Assembly: GCA_002439805.1 (NCBI GenBank)
Contig: DJPQ01000076.1
Coordinates: 15,756 to 79,755, forward strand
Reading direction: 5' to 3'
DNA: 64,000 bases
DNA from: Bacteroidales bacterium UBA6408
GTDB lineage: Bacteria > Bacteroidota > Bacteroidia > Bacteroidales > UBA932
Of the stretch, positions 7,654 to 16,455 are shown in pieces. Each line of letters opens with the position of its first letter. The first letter of the stretch is position 1. Below the pieces are notes generated by a model that was not told the origin of the DNA, did not search any database, and saw only the letters and a program-made list of their open reading frames with translations. The translations under genes were made by a program, and so were the position numbers.

Positions 7654-9021
7654 ATGTATGCAGCTATGGAAAAATTTGCGAAGAATTATGCGGACAGGTT
7701 CATGGCCGAACTTGTCGCTAAAAATCCCGGAGAGAAGGAATTTCATCAGGCGGTGAGGGAGGTCGTGGAGAGCGTCGCCGACTATGTCGTGGAATACCCC
7801 CACCTGATGGATCAGAAAATACTCGAACGCATGGCCGAGCCGGAGCGTGTCATCATGTTCCGTGTCCCGTGGACGGACGACAGGGGCGAGATTCACATAA
7901 ACAGGGGCTTCCGCGTGCAGATGAACAGCGCGATAGGTCCCTACAAGGGAGGCATCCGCTTCCACTCCAGCGTCAATCTGAGCATCATGAAGTTCCTCGC
8001 CTTTGAGCAGACCTTCAAGAATGCGCTCACCACCCTGCCGATGGGCGGGGCGAAGGGAGGTTCGGATTTCAGCCCGAGGGGCAAGTCAGACGCGGAGGTG
8101 ATGCGCTTCTGCCAGAGCTTCATGACCGAGCTTCAGAGGCATATCGGGCCTGACACCGACGTGCCGGCGGGCGACATCGGAGTCGGAGGGCGCGAGGTGG
8201 GCTACCTCTTCGGGCAGTACAAGCGCCTGCGCGACGAGTTCACTGGCACGCTCACCGGCAAGGGGCTCGGATGGGGCGGCAGCAGACTGCGTCCGGAAGC
8301 TACAGGCTACGGCGTCTGCTACTTCGCCCAGGAAATGCTCGCCACGCGCGGAGAAAGCTTCGAGGGCAAGACCGTACTCGTCTCCGGTTCCGGAAATGTT
8401 GCCCAATATGCCGCCCAGAAGGCGATGAGGCTCGGGGCGAAGGTCGTTACGCTCTCCGACTCCGACGGGTTCGTCCACGACCCGGACGGCCTCACTGAGG
8501 AAAAGATGAAATATGTCCTCGAACTCAAGAACATCAGGCGCGGAAGGATTCGGGAATATGCCGAGAAATATCCGAATGCCGTGTATTATCCGGGCGAGCG
8601 CCCGTGGAAGATTGCCTGCGACATCGCGCTCCCATGCGCCACGCAGAACGAGATTGAGCTGTCTGACGCCGAAGCCCTTGTGAAAGGAGGCTGCGCCTGC
8701 GTCGTGGAGGGGGCAAACATGCCGACGACTCCGGAGTCAATCGCCGTATTTCAGAAGGCGCGCCTGCTCTACTCTCCGGGCAAGGCCTCGAACGCCGGCG
8801 GTGTGGCGACCTCCGGACTTGAGATGAGCCAGAACTCCATCCGCAGCCAGTGGACAGCCGAGAAGGTCGATGCGGAACTGCACAGAATCATGTCGGACAT
8901 CCACGCGGCCTGCCTCAAATACGGCACAGAGCCTGACGGCTACATAAACTACGTCAAGGGAGCTAACGTCGCCGGCTTCATCAAGGTCGCGAACGCCATG
9001 CTTGATCAGGGGCTCGTTTAG
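7654..9021 (+). CDS. gdhA: Glutamate dehydrogenase
   Basis: Hexameric-type Glu/Leu/Phe/Val dehydrogenase of 455 residues, which interconverts glutamate with 2-oxoglutarate and ammonia in the cytoplasm. Visible signatures are GPYKGGIRFH (substrate-binding Lys), PMGGAKGGSDF (catalytic Lys region), the DVPAGDIGVGGREVGYLFGQY stretch read in two parts (DVPAGDIGVG, REVGYLFGQY), and the nucleotide-binding VSGSGNVAQYA. The length fits the ~445-residue bacterial class; cofactor (NADPH is usual for this branch) is inferred. If transcription starts near 7645, the leader is very short, so ATG 7666 (MEKFAKN) is a realistic alternative start. Monocistronic by layout. Confidence 0.93.
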   Translation: MYAAMEKFAKNYADRFMAELVAKNPGEKEFHQAVREVVESVADYVVEYPHLMDQKILERMAEPERVIMFRVPWTDDRGEIHINRGFRVQMNSAIGPYKGGIRFHSSVNLSIMKFLAFEQTFKNALTTLPMGGAKGGSDFSPRGKSDAEVMRFCQSFMTELQRHIGPDTDVPAGDIGVGGREVGYLFGQYKRLRDEFTGTLTGKGLGWGGSRLRPEATGYGVCYFAQEMLATRGESFEGKTVLVSGSGNVAQYAAQKAMRLGAKVVTLSDSDGFVHDPDGLTEEKMKYVLELKNIRRGRIREYAEKYPNAVYYPGERPWKIACDIALPCATQNEIELSDAEALVKGGCACVVEGANMPTTPESIAVFQKARLLYSPGKASNAGGVATSGLEMSQNSIRSQWTAEKVDAELHRIMSDIHAACLKYGTEPDGYINYVKGANVAGFIKVANAMLDQGLV

Positions 9022-9025
9022 CCCC

Positions 9026-9078
9026 GTCATTTCGAACGGCCTCACAACTGTCATTTCGAACGAAGTGAGAAATCTTTG
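9026..9078 (+). repeat. Dispersed short repeat (type 2), one partial and one full copy
   Basis: GTCATTTCGAACGG at 9026-9039 is followed by the full unit at 9050-9078, which begins GTCATTTCGAACGAAGTGAG and ends AATCTTTG. Related copies occur at 14899-14927, 24429-24444 (partial) and 35435-35483. All read in the same direction and all are intergenic. Confidence 0.75.
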
Positions 9079-9084
9079 CGCATA

Positions 9085-12012
9085 ATGGAACGACACGCCG
9101 CCCTGATGTCCCGGAGAATCCGGAAAATACTCCTCGTCTGCAACAGCTACGACAGCTTCGCGCTCGAAGAGGACGGCCACATTGAATACCGGATAACCCG
9201 GGAATATTCCGAACTGAACCTCAGCAATCCCCCGTCCATCGAGCGGGCCGGCACTCCGGCCGAAGCTCTTGAGAAAATAGGCGGGGAAACGCGCTTCGAC
9301 CTCATAATCACGATGTACAATCTCGGAGAGGTCGATGTCTTCGATTTCTCCCGTCAGGTCAGGGCCATATCCCAGGACACCCCGATAGTCCTTCTATGCT
9401 CGTTCGCGAAAGAGATTTACCGCAGGATTGCGGAACGCGACACCTCCTGCATCGACTATGTCTTCTGCTGGGACAACAACACCGACGTCATCATCGCCAT
9501 CATCAAGCTGCTCGAAGACCGCCTCAACGCCTACAACGACATACTCGGGATGGGGGCGCGGGCAATCCTGCTCATCGAGGATTCCGTGCGCTACTACTCC
9601 ACCTACCTCCCGCTGCTCTACAAGCTAGTCCTGCAGCAGAACAGCGAGGCCGTCCGCGACACCCTCAACGAGGAGCAGCAGATTCAGCGCAAGCGCTCGC
9701 GACCGAAGATTCTGCTCGCCACCTGCTACGACGAGGCGGTTGAACTCTACCGCAGATACGGGAACAACCTCCTCGGAGTCATATCCGACATAGGCTTCGT
9801 CCTCCACAGGGGCGACAGTCCCGACACGGAGAAGAGCGACGCCGGCGTTGACCTCTGCCGTCTCGTGCGCGGAGAAGATCCGACGATGCCGTTCCTGATG
9901 CAGTCCTCGCAGGAAAGCATGAGGCAGACAGCCGAAAGCCTCGGAGCCGGATTCATCCTTAAATCTTCAAAGACGCTCACCCATGAACTGAGCGAGTACA
10001 TCGGCCGGGAGTTCGGATTCGGAGACTTCATCGCCACTGACCCGACGGGCGGAGAAATCATTGCCCGCGGGCACAACCTCCGCGACTTCGAGGACATCGT
10101 CCGCAGCATCCCCGACGACGCCCTCCGCAGCCTCTCCGACCGCAACTACATCTCGCGCTGGCTCTACGCCCGAGGGCTGTTCACGCTCGCGGGCAAGTTC
10201 CGTCCCATAAGTCTCAAAGAAGACGGGGACATTCCTGCCGCACGGGAAACTTACCTCAGGCTAATCAGAGATTTCCGCATAAGTCAGGGCGCGGGAGTCA
10301 TAGCCCGCTTCGACAATGAGAGCTACAACGACACCATACGCTTCGCCCGGCTCGGGGACGGCTCGCTCGGAGGCAAGGCCCGTGGACTCGCCTTCCTCAA
10401 CCACATACTCCACAAATACGGCCTCTACGACCGTTGGGAGAATGTCCGCATCGCTGTTCCCCGTACAATCGTCGTCACCACCGACTGGTTCGACCGCTTC
10501 ATACTCGAAAACGGCCTCCAGTATGTCATAGGCTCGGACATCACGGACGCGGAGATTCTCTCCGAATTTGTCGCGTCCACCCTGCCCAAGGAACTGGCCG
10601 ACTCCCTGAGAGTATTTGTCCGCACCACGCGCCGGCCTATCGCCGTTCGCTCCTCGTCGAAGCTCGAAGACTCATACTACCAGCCCTTCGCCGGGGTCTA
10701 TTCCACCTGCATGATTCCGCATACGGACAACGAGGATCAGCAGCTCCGCCTGCTCTCCAAGGCCATCAAGTCCGTCTATGCATCCATCTATTTCGCTTCA
10801 TCACGAGGCTACATCACCTCAACCGCCAACGTGATTTCCGAAGAGAAGATGGCAATCGTGCTCCAGGAAGTCTGCGGGAGTGAGGACTGCGGACGATGGT
10901 TTCCTGCAATATCCGGGGTGGCGCGCTCGGTAAACTTCTACCCGATAGGAAACGAGACTCCGACCGACGGGATGGTGAAGCTTGCCTATGGGCTCGGGAA
11001 GACGGTGGTAGATGGAGAGACGGTGCTCCGCTTCTCCCCGAAGTTCCCGCGCAATGTCCTCCAGACCTCCACGCCCGAGCTTACGATGACACAGACACAG
11101 ACCTCGATGCTCGCCCTGAATCTGCGTCCCGAAAGGTTCAAGACATCAGTGGATGACGCAGTGAACCTCGAAAGGATTGCGGTGGCCGACTGCGGACAGT
11201 TCCGTTCGTTCAGGAACGTCGTCTCCACATGGGACTTTGAAAATATGCGTATGGTAGATTCCGCGGCGCCTCAGGGGCCGAAATTCATCACATTCGCAAG
11301 GATTCTGAAATACAGGACATGGCCGCTCGCCGAAATCCTAGCCTCCCTTCTCGAAATCATGAAATCCGAAGTAAGATGCGAGGTCGAGATTGAATTTGCC
11401 GCCGATTTCAGGGACGACGGCGACATGGTCTTCAGCGTGCTCCAGATACGACCGATTTCCATCGACGGCCTGCGGAGCGAAGTCGATTGGTCAAAGATTG
11501 ACGACGAGGGGGCATGGCTCCGTTCCAGCTGCGCCATAGGTCCTGGCGAAATTACGGGAATATGCGATGTCGTCTATCTCAAACGGGCCGCGTTCGACAG
11601 GATGCGCACCCGAGAAATCGCTGCCTCGCTCACGGTCATCAACGCCGAAATGCGCCGTCTGAAGAGGAATTATGTCCTCATAGGCTACGGCCGCTGGGGT
11701 TCATCCGTCCCCTCCCTCGGTGTTCCGGTGCAGTGGAGCGACATCTCCGAGGCGAAGGTCATCGTCGAATGCAGTCTCGAAGATTTCCGCATCGAGCCGA
11801 GTCAGGGAACGCATTTCTTCCAGAACATGACCTCGGCAGGCGCCGGCTACATCAATGTGAACCCGTGGTCACGCCCCTCCGACCTCCTCGACACCTCCGC
11901 TCTCGATGCCCTGCCCGCCGTCCATGAAACAGAGTTCCTCCGCGCCGTCCGCCTCGGCCGCCCCCTCACCGTCGTAGCCGACGGCCGCTCCGGTCGCGCG
12001 ATAGTCAAGTAA
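9085..12012 (+). CDS. Receiver-domain plus PEP/pyruvate-binding domain protein
   Basis: A 975-residue multidomain protein. Residues ~8-140 look like a degenerate response-regulator receiver. Residues ~150-310 form a second receiver-like fold with acidic residues in LLIEDS and VISDIGF. After a linker, residues ~410-810 carry a PPDK/PEP-synthase N-terminal ATP-grasp domain: LGGKARGLAFL, PIAVRSSSKLEDS, FAGVYSTC, and a closing VLQIRPI. The phospho-His swivel domain and the PEP-binding barrel of true PEP synthase are absent, so classical PEP synthesis is unlikely even though such proteins are often labelled that way. ATG 9085 follows a dispersed repeat; the TTG at 9076 lies inside that repeat and is not preferred. 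Function unknown; a regulated phosphotransfer role is inference. Confidence 0.8.
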   Translation: MERHAALMSRRIRKILLVCNSYDSFALEEDGHIEYRITREYSELNLSNPPSIERAGTPAEALEKIGGETRFDLIITMYNLGEVDVFDFSRQVRAISQDTPIVLLCSFAKEIYRRIAERDTSCIDYVFCWDNNTDVIIAIIKLLEDRLNAYNDILGMGARAILLIEDSVRYYSTYLPLLYKLVLQQNSEAVRDTLNEEQQIQRKRSRPKILLATCYDEAVELYRRYGNNLLGVISDIGFVLHRGDSPDTEKSDAGVDLCRLVRGEDPTMPFLMQSSQESMRQTAESLGAGFILKSSKTLTHELSEYIGREFGFGDFIATDPTGGEIIARGHNLRDFEDIVRSIPDDALRSLSDRNYISRWLYARGLFTLAGKFRPISLKEDGDIPAARETYLRLIRDFRISQGAGVIARFDNESYNDTIRFARLGDGSLGGKARGLAFLNHILHKYGLYDRWENVRIAVPRTIVVTTDWFDRFILENGLQYVIGSDITDAEILSEFVASTLPKELADSLRVFVRTTRRPIAVRSSSKLEDSYYQPFAGVYSTCMIPHTDNEDQQLRLLSKAIKSVYASIYFASSRGYITSTANVISEEKMAIVLQEVCGSEDCGRWFPAISGVARSVNFYPIGNETPTDGMVKLAYGLGKTVVDGETVLRFSPKFPRNVLQTSTPELTMTQTQTSMLALNLRPERFKTSVDDAVNLERIAVADCGQFRSFRNVVSTWDFENMRMVDSAAPQGPKFITFARILKYRTWPLAEILASLLEIMKSEVRCEVEIEFAADFRDDGDMVFSVLQIRPISIDGLRSEVDWSKIDDEGAWLRSSCAIGPGEITGICDVVYLKRAAFDRMRTREIAASLTVINAEMRRLKRNYVLIGYGRWGSSVPSLGVPVQWSDISEAKVIVECSLEDFRIEPSQGTHFFQNMTSAGAGYINVNPWSRPSDLLDTSALDALPAVHETEFLRAVRLGRPLTVVADGRSGRAIVK

Positions 12013-12024
12013 TCACGCTTTTCA

Positions 12025-12200
12025 TCACTGACTTATATTACTCTGACCTGCAGGAGCGGTCTTGCCGTCCTGGATGAGAGTGTAGCCGGCAGCGACGAAG
12101 GTTCCAAGTTTTTGCCGTCACCTGTCTTAGGGTCATAGCCGACGAACTTTCCTCCATAGACATTTATCACACCCGGGGCGCTGTTTTGATGTGTCGTATT
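12025..12200 (-). pseudogene. 3' remnant of a decayed surface-protein gene
   Basis: On the minus strand one frame encodes NVYGGKFVGYDPKTGDGKN and then drifts, while a shifted frame continues GTFVAAGYTLIQDGKTAPAG and reaches TGA at 12025-12027. Joined, they give the GG-x-F-x-GYDP...FVAxGY pattern of C-terminal repeats in Bacteroidales surface proteins. A frameshift near 12110 and the absence of any body upstream mark this as a relic. The family match is from memory. Confidence 0.6.
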
Positions 12201-12201
12201 G

Positions 12202-12233
12202 TTTTCTGTTCTGTTTTCTGTTCTGTTTTCTGT
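12202..12233. repeat. 12-bp tandem repeat
   Basis: TTTTCTGTTCTG is repeated about 2.7 times (12202-12213, 12214-12225, 12226-12233). It lies next to the decayed gene fragment. No gene is visible between 12234 and 12487. Confidence 0.8.
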
Positions 12234-12378
12234 CAATGGGAAAGATTGAGACTTACAATAAAAATACGGACAATTTCGGAAATGACAAGAACCTGCTTTC
12301 ATTTTGTCACAATGCCGGTCCTCCCGGATTTTGTTCTATCTCCGTAATCCTCAACGAATTGGCCTGCGGAGCGATTTT

Positions 12379-12401
12379 TTATCAACATGGCGTGTTGATA
12401 A
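12379..12401. promoter_or_regulatory. Perfect 9-bp palindrome upstream of uraA
   Basis: TTATCAACA and TGTTGATAA are separated by TGGCG. It is centred about 62 bp upstream of the uraA -7 element. No T-run follows, so a protein-binding site is more likely than a terminator. Confidence 0.45.
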
Positions 12402-12428
12402 ATTGTAAGGACGGAAAGGTGATTTTAT

Positions 12429-12460
12429 TTTGCAGAACCGAAAGTTGTGCATAACTTTGC
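12429..12460 (+). promoter_or_regulatory. Promoter of uraA
   Basis: TTTG at 12429-12432 and TAACTTTGC at 12452-12460 are separated by 19 bp. Start of transcription is expected near 12467, 21 nt before the ATG. Confidence 0.8.
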
Positions 12461-12487
12461 AGCCCGGTTAGTAATCTTATCAGCAAT

Positions 12488-13855
12488 ATGTCAAAATCAC
12501 AGACCCATCAACAACCGGTTTATGATGCAAGGACATTGGGCAAACCGAAGATGCTTACTCTCGGGTTACAGCACATGTTTGCAATGTTCGGCGCAACCGT
12601 CCTGGTGCCTGCAATCACAGGCCTGCCAGTTTCCACCACCCTCCTCTTCGCCGGAATCGGCACCCTCATCTTCCATCTCATCACAAAGTTACAGGTTCCC
12701 GCATTCTTAGGTTCATCTTTCGCTTTCATCGGAGGTTACCTCTCCGTAGTCAAAATGGGAGGCGAATTCGGACTCTCGGCTGAACAATCACTGCCTTATG
12801 CCTGCATCGGCGTCGCCTGTGCAGGTTTTTTGTATTTCGCGCTCGCCGGCCTGTTCGCGGTCTTCGGGGCGAAGAAGGTGATGAGGTTCTTCCCGCCTGT
12901 GGTGACAGGTCCGATTATCATCTGCATCGGACTTATCCTTTCGGGTTCGGCGATAGGCAACTGCGAAAAGAACTGGTGGATTGCCCTGCTCGCGATTGCA
13001 ATCATAGTGGTCTGCAACATCTGGGGACGCGGAATGGTCAAGATCGTGCCTATCCTCCTCGGCGTGCTCGGTTCCTATGTGGTGGCAGCCTGCTGCGGTC
13101 TGTGCGACTTCACCACGGTGAAAGAGGCTGCGTGGATAGGACTTCCGATTCATCGCGACAGCACGGTGCTCGCAATCGGAGACACGAAGAATTGGGAACT
13201 GCTCACCAGCGCAATCATCACAATCATGCCGATTGCGCTCGCGACGATGATAGAGCACATCGGCGACATGTGCGCGATTTCATCCACTACAGGAAAGAAC
13301 TACCTTGAAAATCCGGGGCTGCACCGCACGCTCATCGGCGACGGTCTCGCGACTATGCTCGCCTCGCTTTTCGGAGCACCGGCCAACACGACCTACGGAG
13401 AAAACACCGGCGTGCTCAACCTCACGAGGGTGTATGACCCGCGCGTCATCAGAATCGCGGCGGTCTTCGCAATCTTCTTCTCCTTCTGCCCCAAGTTCTC
13501 CGCACTCATCAGCGCGATGCCTGAGGCAACCATGGGCGGCGTATCCCTGATTCTCTACGGAATGATTTCGGCGGTCGGCGTGCGCAACGTCGTTGAGAAC
13601 AAGGTAGATTTCACGGCGTCACGCAACGTCATCATCGCGGCGATAATCCTCGTGCTCGGCATAGGAATCAACTACGGCATCGAGGGCGGCAGCATAGACC
13701 TCGGATTCACGAAGCTCTCCGCGCTTGCGGTCGCGGCTCTCGTCGGCATCATCCTCAACGCGATACTTCCGGGCAAGGACTATGAGTTCGGCAAGGATCC
13801 TCAGGGGGATACTTCCGTGAACTTCGACGCAAACACAAATAGGGTTGTTGAATAA
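12488..13855 (+). CDS. uraA: Uracil permease, NCS2 family
   Basis: Inner-membrane nucleobase:proton symporter of 455 residues with about 14 hydrophobic segments. The N-terminal LGLQHMFAMFGATVLVP motif and the GAPANTTYGENTGVL motif (about residue 290) are those of the uracil branch of NCS2. A His/Glu-containing helix (TMIEHIGDMCAIS) precedes it. Uracil is the expected substrate; xanthine transport cannot be excluded. It starts a three-gene nucleobase-uptake group with the DUF5020 protein and the purine permease. An 11-bp inverted repeat spans its stop codon. Confidence 0.88.
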   Translation: MSKSQTHQQPVYDARTLGKPKMLTLGLQHMFAMFGATVLVPAITGLPVSTTLLFAGIGTLIFHLITKLQVPAFLGSSFAFIGGYLSVVKMGGEFGLSAEQSLPYACIGVACAGFLYFALAGLFAVFGAKKVMRFFPPVVTGPIIICIGLILSGSAIGNCEKNWWIALLAIAIIVVCNIWGRGMVKIVPILLGVLGSYVVAACCGLCDFTTVKEAAWIGLPIHRDSTVLAIGDTKNWELLTSAIITIMPIALATMIEHIGDMCAISSTTGKNYLENPGLHRTLIGDGLATMLASLFGAPANTTYGENTGVLNLTRVYDPRVIRIAAVFAIFFSFCPKFSALISAMPEATMGGVSLILYGMISAVGVRNVVENKVDFTASRNVIIAAIILVLGIGINYGIEGGSIDLGFTKLSALAVAALVGIILNAILPGKDYEFGKDPQGDTSVNFDANTNRVVE

Positions 13856-13879
13856 AAGCGGCACTTTCTTCAACAACCC
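13842..13879 (+). terminator. Hairpin spanning the uraA stop codon
   Basis: GGGTTGTTGAA (13842-13852) and TTCAACAACCC (13869-13879) form a perfect 11-bp stem, with the TAA (13853-13855) in the 16-nt loop. There is no T-run after it, so it may be an mRNA 3'-end or attenuating structure and not a classical terminator. Confidence 0.45.
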
Positions 13880-13936
13880 CAATAGTTATATTCATTGACA
13901 CACCAACAAAAAATCATTATAAATTCAATTTCAGGT

Positions 13937-14740
13937 ATGAAGAAATTAATTCTTACGGGCGTTCTCGCCCTCGCATCTCTCGGAGCTTTCGCTCAGAATG
14001 TCCAGCTCCACTATGACTTCGGTCACAACCTCTACAAAGGCAAGAACGGAAAGGATCTCCAGTCACGCGGCTATCTCACGACGACCGTCGAGCAATTCAA
14101 GCCGGACTCCTGGGGAAGCACCTACTATTTCATTGACATGGACTACATGAGCAACAGCAAGGCTGAGGGCGCGACAAAGACTGCCGGGGTTCTCGGCGCC
14201 TACTGGGAGATTTCACGTGAGCTCTGCTTCTGGCAGAACACGAAGATGAACTGGCTCTCAGTTCATGTCGAGTACAACGGCGGTCTGAGCAAGGATGCCG
14301 GTTCGTTCAACAACGCATGGCTCGCTGGTCTCACCTACAGCGGACACTCAGCGGACTTCAGCAAGACATGGTCACTCAGCGCGATGTACAAGCTCATTCC
14401 GGGCACCGTTGACGGCGCGGGCAAGAAGCAGGTTCATAACTTCCAGCTCACAGGTGTGTGGGGCATCAACTTCGCCCACGGATGGTGCACGTTCTCCGGA
14501 TTCGTGGACTTCTGGAGGGAGCACAGGCCATGGCAGGGAAAAGTCGATGAAACGACAGGCGCTCCTAAGGGAACTCAGTTCATAGCCCTCTCCGAGCCGC
14601 AGTTCTGGGTTAACCTCAACCAGATTAAGGGAATGGAGAAATTCAACCTTAGCCTCGGCGGTGAGGTCGAGCTTTCCTACAACTTCGCGGGCACCGGATT
14701 CTACTGCATTCCTACTCTCGCCGCTAAATGGAGTTTCTAA
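13937..14740 (+). CDS. DUF5020-like outer-membrane protein, Tsx-like channel
   Basis: A 267-residue protein with a Sec signal (MKKLILTGVLALASLGAFAQ) followed by alternating aromatic beta strands, ending in a terminal Phe (AKWSF), the usual outer-membrane barrel ending. The start at 13937 (M15 of the longer frame) is chosen for the signal peptide. The sequence resembles DUF5020, which is distantly related to the nucleoside channel Tsx. Its place between a uracil permease and a purine permease supports a role in passing nucleosides or bases through the outer membrane. Structured element A begins on the base after its stop. Confidence 0.8.
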   Translation: MKKLILTGVLALASLGAFAQNVQLHYDFGHNLYKGKNGKDLQSRGYLTTTVEQFKPDSWGSTYYFIDMDYMSNSKAEGATKTAGVLGAYWEISRELCFWQNTKMNWLSVHVEYNGGLSKDAGSFNNAWLAGLTYSGHSADFSKTWSLSAMYKLIPGTVDGAGKKQVHNFQLTGVWGINFAHGWCTFSGFVDFWREHRPWQGKVDETTGAPKGTQFIALSEPQFWVNLNQIKGMEKFNLSLGGEVELSYNFAGTGFYCIPTLAAKWSF

Positions 14741-14867
14741 GTGAAATTGAATTTAAGGACGCGTCTGCGGCGTTGCACGGCTTGTCATAATCCTCACAAC
14801 CGACAAGGTTGCTCCGGTTATTCCGGCACCGTGCGCCTTGCATCCACATCCCTAAATTCAATTTCAC
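14741..14867 (+). repeat. 3'-end structured element, copy A
   Basis: 127 bp starting directly after the DUF5020 stop codon. The outer stem is a perfect 15-bp pair, GTGAAATTGAATTTA with its complement. It contains GCGTTGC, the conserved core CCTCACAACC/GGTTGCTCCGG and CGCCTTGCA. This copy has the most divergent outer stem of the nine, yet pairing is complete. Confidence 0.85.
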
Positions 14868-14898
14868 CCAAGCTGTTTTAAACAACTTTTCATAATTT

Positions 14899-14927
14899 GT
14901 CATCTCGAACGAAGTGAAAGATCTCTG
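14899..14927 (+). repeat. Dispersed short repeat (type 2)
   Basis: Diverged copy reading GTCATCTCGAACGAAGTGAA then AGATCTCTG, in the 190-bp space between element A and the purine permease. I see no riboswitch in this space. Confidence 0.7.
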
Positions 14928-15059
14928 CACTGAAACAAAAGTGCTGTATCTTTCTTTTTCAAAACGGTCGGCGGAGACCATATAAAACCGCAAAATCCCG
15001 ATGCGGAAATGGTGTGTTCCGAGATATGGGATGAACAAAACATTATTATCCAAAAACAA

Positions 15060-16385
15060 ATGAACAAGTTCATACAGAAGGCTTTCGGATTAGACCCGAA
15101 AACCACCACAATCAAGACTGAAATCCTCGCGGGAATCACGACGTTCCTCACGATGTCCTACATTCTCGCCGTCAACCCGAGCATTTTCGGCGCTCTCAAG
15201 GACATGGGGATGCCTACCGGAGCAGTATTCACTGCAACCGCCCTCGCGGCAATCATCGGAACGCTCGTCATGGCGTTCTACGCAAAGAAGCCTTTCGCGC
15301 TCGCTCCGGGCATGGGCCTCAACGCATTCTTCGTGTTCACAGTCTGCCTCGGCATGGGCTACAGCTGGCAGTTCGCGCTCACGGCGGTCCTTCTCGAAGG
15401 AATCATCTTCATCCTTCTCACCGTCACCAATGTCCGCAAGTGGATTGTCGATTCCATTCCGACATCGCTCAAAAACGCAATCGGCTGCGGAATCGGTCTG
15501 TTCATCGCATTCATCGGCCTTAAGAACGCCGGCGTCATCGTTTCCAACCCGGCTACGACCGTCGCTCTCGGCGACATCACCCACGGTCCCGCTCTTCTCG
15601 CCCTCATCGGACTCGTCCTCACTTCCTTCCTTGTCGTGAAGAAAGTTCCGGGAGCGCTGCTCATAGGAATGATTGCGACGGCGGCTCTCGGTCTCGTGAT
15701 GAAGAACCCGGACGGCAGCCACATCACCGTGTTCAACGGCGTGGCTTCAATGCCGGACTCCGTCTCTCCGATTTTCTGCAAGTTCGAGTGGAGCCATATC
15801 TTCTCGCTTGATATGTTCGTGGTTGTGTTCACTTTCATGTTCATCGACATGTTCGACACCATCGGAACGGTTGTCGGAGTGAGCACGAAGGCGAAGATGA
15901 TTGACGAAAAGGGCAACATCCCGGGCATAAACAAGACTCTCATGGCAGACGCTGTCGCAACCGTTGCCGGAGCCTGCCTCGGAACCTCAACCACAACGAC
16001 TTACGTCGAGAGCGCGTCAGGCATCGCACAGGGCGGACGCAGCGGCCTCACCGCATTCACGGCAGCCGTATGCTTCGCGGTGGCACTGTTCTTCTCCCCT
16101 ATATTCCTTGCAATCCCGAGCGCCGCGACTGCACCTATCCTCGTGATTGTCGGCGTGTTCATGATGTCCCCTATCAAGGCCATCGACTTCGAGAACTACT
16201 CAGAGGCCATCCCTGCGTTCATCACCCTCATCGCGATGCCGCTCTGCTACTCAATCTCAGACGGCATCATGCTCGGCATGATCTCATATGTCCTCATCAA
16301 CCTTCTCAGCGGCAATTTCAAGAAGATTTCGCCTGCGGCATACATTCTCGCGGCAATCTTCGTCGCGAAGTATATACTTCTGTAG
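15060..16385 (+). CDS. Purine (adenine/guanine/hypoxanthine) permease, AzgA/PbuG type
   Basis: A 441-residue inner-membrane transporter of the AzgA branch of NCS2. Signatures: TEILAGITTFLTMSYILAVNP at the N-terminus (21 residues, positions about 18-38; key residues AGxTTFxTMxYI), ALAPGMGLNAFF, FMFIDMFDTIGTVVGV and the TTTTYVESASGIAQGGRSG loop. ATG 15060 is chosen because the family starts with this MNKF...FGL region; the upstream 17 residues are not conserved-looking. It imports purine bases by proton symport. Likely functional partner of uraA and the DUF5020 barrel upstream. Confidence 0.9.
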   Translation: MNKFIQKAFGLDPKTTTIKTEILAGITTFLTMSYILAVNPSIFGALKDMGMPTGAVFTATALAAIIGTLVMAFYAKKPFALAPGMGLNAFFVFTVCLGMGYSWQFALTAVLLEGIIFILLTVTNVRKWIVDSIPTSLKNAIGCGIGLFIAFIGLKNAGVIVSNPATTVALGDITHGPALLALIGLVLTSFLVVKKVPGALLIGMIATAALGLVMKNPDGSHITVFNGVASMPDSVSPIFCKFEWSHIFSLDMFVVVFTFMFIDMFDTIGTVVGVSTKAKMIDEKGNIPGINKTLMADAVATVAGACLGTSTTTTYVESASGIAQGGRSGLTAFTAAVCFAVALFFSPIFLAIPSAATAPILVIVGVFMMSPIKAIDFENYSEAIPAFITLIAMPLCYSISDGIMLGMISYVLINLLSGNFKKISPAAYILAAIFVAKYILL

Positions 16386-16429
16386 CAAAATACACCCTAT
16401 ATATATAATAGGGCTATTTATGGACGACC

Positions 16430-16455
16430 GGGCGCACCCGGCCGCCCTTTTTTTT
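16430..16455 (+). terminator. Intrinsic terminator after the purine permease
   Basis: GGGCG (16430-16434) pairs with CGCCC (16443-16447) and is followed by a run of eight T. The end of the T-run supplies the TTTG (16453-16456) that can act as the -33 box of the next promoter. Confidence 0.8.

Noticed and set aside
9076..9084. TTG start for the receiver/PEP-binding-domain gene
   Set aside because: It lies inside a dispersed repeat; ATG 9085 is nearby and in frame.
14868..15059. Possible purine riboswitch before the purine permease
   Set aside because: The conserved purine-aptamer loops and three-way junction are not there; the space holds a type 2 repeat and AT-rich leader only.
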